Positions 6,188-8,318 of a stretch of 8,318 nucleotides of DNA are shown here, in pieces. The position numbers were made by a program, and so were the translations under genes. Numbering within the stretch: position 1 is the first letter of the stretch; every line of letters starts with the position of its first letter. Below the pieces are notes generated by a model. It saw only the letters and a program-made list of their open reading frames with translations, ran no database searches and had not been told where the DNA came from. This stretch comes from JAAYXU01 sp050942555. GTDB taxonomy: Bacteria; Bacillota; Clostridia; Christensenellales; UMGS416. The DNA is taken from positions 1 to 8,318 of the forward strand of contig JBMNNN010000091.1 in NCBI GenBank assembly GCA_050942555.1. The letters run 5' to 3'.

Positions 6188-8113
6188 TCATTTTCCCCCG
6201 GTCTCTTCCGACAGCGCTTCCCACTCGTCAAGAAGAGCGGCAAGCCGCTGCTCAAGCGCGCCATGCCGGATGCCCAGCTCGGCAAGCTCGCCTGCGGGTA
6301 TATGAAGCGGCTGCGAGAGCGCATTCTCCACGGCGGCGATTTCGTCCTCGACGGCCGCGATCTCGTCCTCGACGCGGGCCAGCTGCGCGCGCCGCCGCCG
6401 CGCTTCTTCCCGGATACGGCGCTCCCTGCGCTCAGCGCGAGCCGCCTGGGTGCGCGTCATGGCCGGGGAGGGACAGGACGGCTCCGGTTCTGCCTGCGTC
6501 CGGGATTTTTGCTCCAGATACTCTTCCCAGCTCCCCGGATAGTCGGCGAGGCCGTCCTCACTGAGCTCCAGCATGCGCGTGGCGACCCGGCTTATAAAGT
6601 AGCGGTCATGGCTGATGAACAGCACCGTGCCCGGAAAATCGATCAGCGCGTCCTCCAGCACCTGGCGGCTGTCCATATCCAGATGGTTGGTGGGTTCGTC
6701 GAGAAGCAGCAGATTTCCCCTGCTCAGCATGAGCTTGAGCAGCTCCAGCCGCCCCTTTTCGCCTCCTGAAAGCATGTCGACGGTCTTGTATATATCATCT
6801 CCCCGGAAAAGGAACGCTGCGAGCGTGTCGCGTACCTGCTGCGGTTTGAGCTGCCGGTACGCGTCCCACACCTCGTCCAGCACGGTCTTGTGGGCGTGAA
6901 GCCTGCTCTGCATCTGATCGTAATAGCCGATCTCGACGCCCACGCCCCTGCGGATCTCGCCCGCAACCGGCTGCAGCTCCCCGCGGATGAGGGCCAGCAG
7001 CGTGGTCTTGCCTATTCCGTTTGGACCGATGAGCGCGACTTTTTCACCCAGCCGGAGCTCGAGAGACAATCCCTCAAAAAGCTTCTTTTCGCCGAAAGCC
7101 ATGCTCAGGCCGTGGATTTTCAGCGCCTCCTCTCCGCTGCGGCGCCCGGCATCCAGCCGGAAGTGCAGCGTGGGGGCTGTCTGCGGCCGCTCCACCCGCT
7201 CGATACGGTCCAGCTTCTTCTCCCACGATTTGGCGGCGCGGAAACTCTTCTCCCGTCCCCAGGCCCTGTACCGCGCGATAATCGCCTCGTGGCGGGCTAT
7301 TTCCTGCTGGTTTGCCTCGTAGGCGGCCATCCGCTGGCGGTAGCGTTCCTCGCGCGCGGTCAGATAGTGCGTAAAATTCCCCGGGCAAACCCATATGTGG
7401 CCGAAGGATAGCTCGGCGATCGTATCGCACACGGCGTCCAGGAACCAGCGGTCGTGCGACACCACGAGCACAGCGCCCTGCCAGGCCCTGAGCGTATTCT
7501 CGAGCCAGGCGGCAGCCGCCAGATCCAGGTGGTTGGTGGGCTCGTCCAGCAGCAGCACATCGGGCCTGCGCAGCAGCAGCCGTGCCAGCGCGAGCCGCGA
7601 GCGCTGGCCGCCCGACAGCGTGTCCACGGGCTGCTCGTCGCATTCCGGGGGAAGGCCCAGGCCCCGCAGCACGCCCGTAATGGCGCTGCGCCATCCGTAG
7701 CCTCCCGACTCCTCAAAGCGCCGCGTCAGCCGGTCGTACTCGCTGGCCAGCCGCTCGTAGGCCCCGGGGTCGCTGCCGTGGACCGCGCCCATATTCGCCT
7801 CGATTTGACGCATCCTGCGCTCCATCGCGAAGACCGGCTCGAAGACCGCCTTCATTGTTCCCCAGACCGTCTCCGAGCCCTCCAGGCGATCATCCTGGGT
7901 CAGCATTTCTAGCGACAGCGAGCCCGGACGGCTAACACGGCCGCGGTCGGGCTCCAGCGTTCCCGTCAGTATGTTGAGGAGCGTGGTTTTTCCCGCTCCG
8001 TTGGGGCCGACGAGACCCACGCGCTGCCGATCCGACAGCGTCAGCGAAACCCCTTCCAGCACCGTCTCAGCGCCGAAGCTTTTATATATGTCGGTACACG
8101 ACAGCGCGATCAT
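6188..8113 (-). CDS. ABC-F family ATPase, YdiF-like (ribosome-associated translation factor)
   Basis: ABC-F proteins are soluble twin ATPases that bind the ribosomal E site; members tune translation or protect ribosomes from antibiotics. They have no membrane domain and do not transport. The 641-aa product shows Walker A GPNGAGKTT (36-44), signature LSGGQ (166-170), Walker B LLLDEPTNHLD (187-197) and switch histidine H220. The second half repeats this with GPNGIGKTT (363-371), LSGGE (448-452), LLLDEPTNHLD (469-479) and H502. A charged P-site-interaction linker lies between the domains (about 245-330). A C-terminal coiled coil (about 555-635) is rich in Arg, Glu and Ala. Both catalytic glutamates (E191, E473) are present. 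Length and C-terminal extension resemble B. subtilis YdiF, but the subgroup cannot be fixed by eye, and antibiotic resistance is not implied. The frame runs up to a TTG at 8203, but ATG 8113 has a good RBS and gives the typical N-terminus, with the promoter between the two. Confidence 0.95.
   Translation of the reverse strand: MIALSCTDIYKSFGAETVLEGVSLTLSDRQRVGLVGPNGAGKTTLLNILTGTLEPDRGRVSRPGSLSLEMLTQDDRLEGSETVWGTMKAVFEPVFAMERRMRQIEANMGAVHGSDPGAYERLASEYDRLTRRFEESGGYGWRSAITGVLRGLGLPPECDEQPVDTLSGGQRSRLALARLLLRRPDVLLLDEPTNHLDLAAAAWLENTLRAWQGAVLVVSHDRWFLDAVCDTIAELSFGHIWVCPGNFTHYLTAREERYRQRMAAYEANQQEIARHEAIIARYRAWGREKSFRAAKSWEKKLDRIERVERPQTAPTLHFRLDAGRRSGEEALKIHGLSMAFGEKKLFEGLSLELRLGEKVALIGPNGIGKTTLLALIRGELQPVAGEIRRGVGVEIGYYDQMQSRLHAHKTVLDEVWDAYRQLKPQQVRDTLAAFLFRGDDIYKTVDMLSGGEKGRLELLKLMLSRGNLLLLDEPTNHLDMDSRQVLEDALIDFPGTVLFISHDRYFISRVATRMLELSEDGLADYPGSWEEYLEQKSRTQAEPEPSCPSPAMTRTQAARAERRERRIREEARRRRAQLARVEDEIAAVEDEIAAVENALSQPLHIPAGELAELGIRHGALEQRLAALLDEWEALSEETGGK
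6333..6374. repeat. 21-base tandem duplication within the ABC-F coiled coil
   Basis: The units at 6333-6353 and 6354-6374 match at 19 of 21 bases. Each encodes seven residues, giving the repeated VEDEIAA in the C-terminal coiled coil. One unit equals one coiled-coil heptad and keeps the frame. Confidence 0.85.
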
Positions 8114-8120
8114 GCGGCCT

Positions 8121-8127
8121 CTCCTCT
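8121..8127 (-). promoter_or_regulatory. Ribosome binding site of the ABC-F gene
   Basis: AGAGGAG on the minus strand lies 7 bases before ATG at 8113-8111. It supports the 641-aa form over the 30-residue longer frame that begins at a TTG at 8203. Confidence 0.85.
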
Positions 8128-8147
8128 TAATTGCCAGTGCGAAGGCT

Positions 8148-8176
8148 AGTATATCGTATATGGGACGGATTTTCAA
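8148..8176 (-). promoter_or_regulatory. Sigma-A type promoter of the ABC-F gene
   Basis: On the minus strand TTGAAA (8176-8171) and TATACT (8153-8148) are separated by exactly 17 bases, each matching the consensus at 5 of 6 positions. The expected start is near 8141, giving a leader of about 28 bases. That is too short for the upstream-peptide attenuators seen before many antibiotic-responsive ABC-F genes, so constitutive expression is more likely. A second TTGACA at 8203-8198 has no good -10 at the right distance. Confidence 0.8.
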
Positions 8177-8203
8177 ATGGGGTGCGGGTGCTGATCGTGT
8201 CAA

Positions 8204-8318
8204 GTTGTTCTGGGTAAAAGATCAGGCAGAAGCAACAGTATCACGAACGGAACCCAAAGCCTTGAGTAGCATCCTTGTTCCGTCAAGCCTCCCAGAGCGA
8301 ACGTAAGATTTTTCAAAA
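8204..8318. other. Unassigned right edge, AT-richer, possible tail of another gene or element
   Basis: No gene can be supported here. On the minus strand a frame enters from the window edge and stops at 8224-8222 after 31 residues; a second frame is also open, and neither product is recognised. The base composition is clearly less GC-rich than in the genes. The minus-strand sequence ACAACTTGACACGATC around 8191-8206 resembles the ends of some IS256-type insertion sequences, but this is from memory and not proven. Confidence 0.3.

Noticed and set aside
5141..8113. ABC-F ATPase plus binding protein read as an ABC importer
   Set aside because: ABC-F proteins are soluble translation factors without transmembrane partners, and no permease is encoded here.
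8114..8203. 30-codon upstream extension of the ABC-F gene from a TTG
   Set aside because: It crosses the TTGAAA/TATACT promoter and lacks an RBS; ATG 8113 gives the typical family N-terminus.

Overview
The window is about 8.3 kb of GC-rich bacterial DNA with four complete protein genes, all on the minus strand, so transcription runs from high to low coordinates. The best guess for the host is a high-GC member of the Clostridia (Bacillota). The reasons are strong AGGAGG-type ribosome binding sites, a Gram-positive (DinR-type) LexA box in front of uvrB, a TTG start on uvrA, the uvrB-uvrA gene order and an ABC-F protein of YdiF-like size. No rRNA, tRNA or CRISPR array is visible.

Layout from right to left. 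At 8204-8318 is an AT-richer edge with no gene I can defend. An ABC-F translation-factor ATPase (8113-6188, 641 aa) follows, driven by a good sigma-A promoter (TTGAAA, 17 bases, TATACT). A 108-base gap holds a GC-rich hairpin. Next is an orphan solute-binding-protein-like gene (6079-5141, 312 aa) with one N-terminal hydrophobic segment, no lipobox cysteine and no permease or ATPase partner nearby. A 201-base gap carries the uvrB promoter with an overlapping LexA/SOS box. Then come uvrB (4939-2981, 652 aa) and uvrA (2961-139, 940 aa), separated by 19 bases. Positions 1-138 hold a possible leftward extended -10 promoter, two perfect palindromes and part of a plus-strand terminator-like hairpin that overlaps the 3' end of uvrA.

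Functionally, uvrB and uvrA form a damage-inducible nucleotide excision repair operon: UvrA finds lesions and loads UvrB, which verifies them and recruits the UvrC nuclease (not in this window). The ABC-F gene is a separate unit linked to ribosome function. The binding-protein gene has no clear link to either side. ABC-F proteins lack membrane domains, so the ABC-F gene and the binding protein should not be read as halves of one transporter.

I see no undescribed multi-gene system. The points most worth a second look are the SOS box, the orphan anchored binding protein, a one-heptad tandem duplication in the ABC-F coiled coil, and the opposing signals at the left edge. The long plus-strand open frames are antisense shadows of the GC-rich genes.
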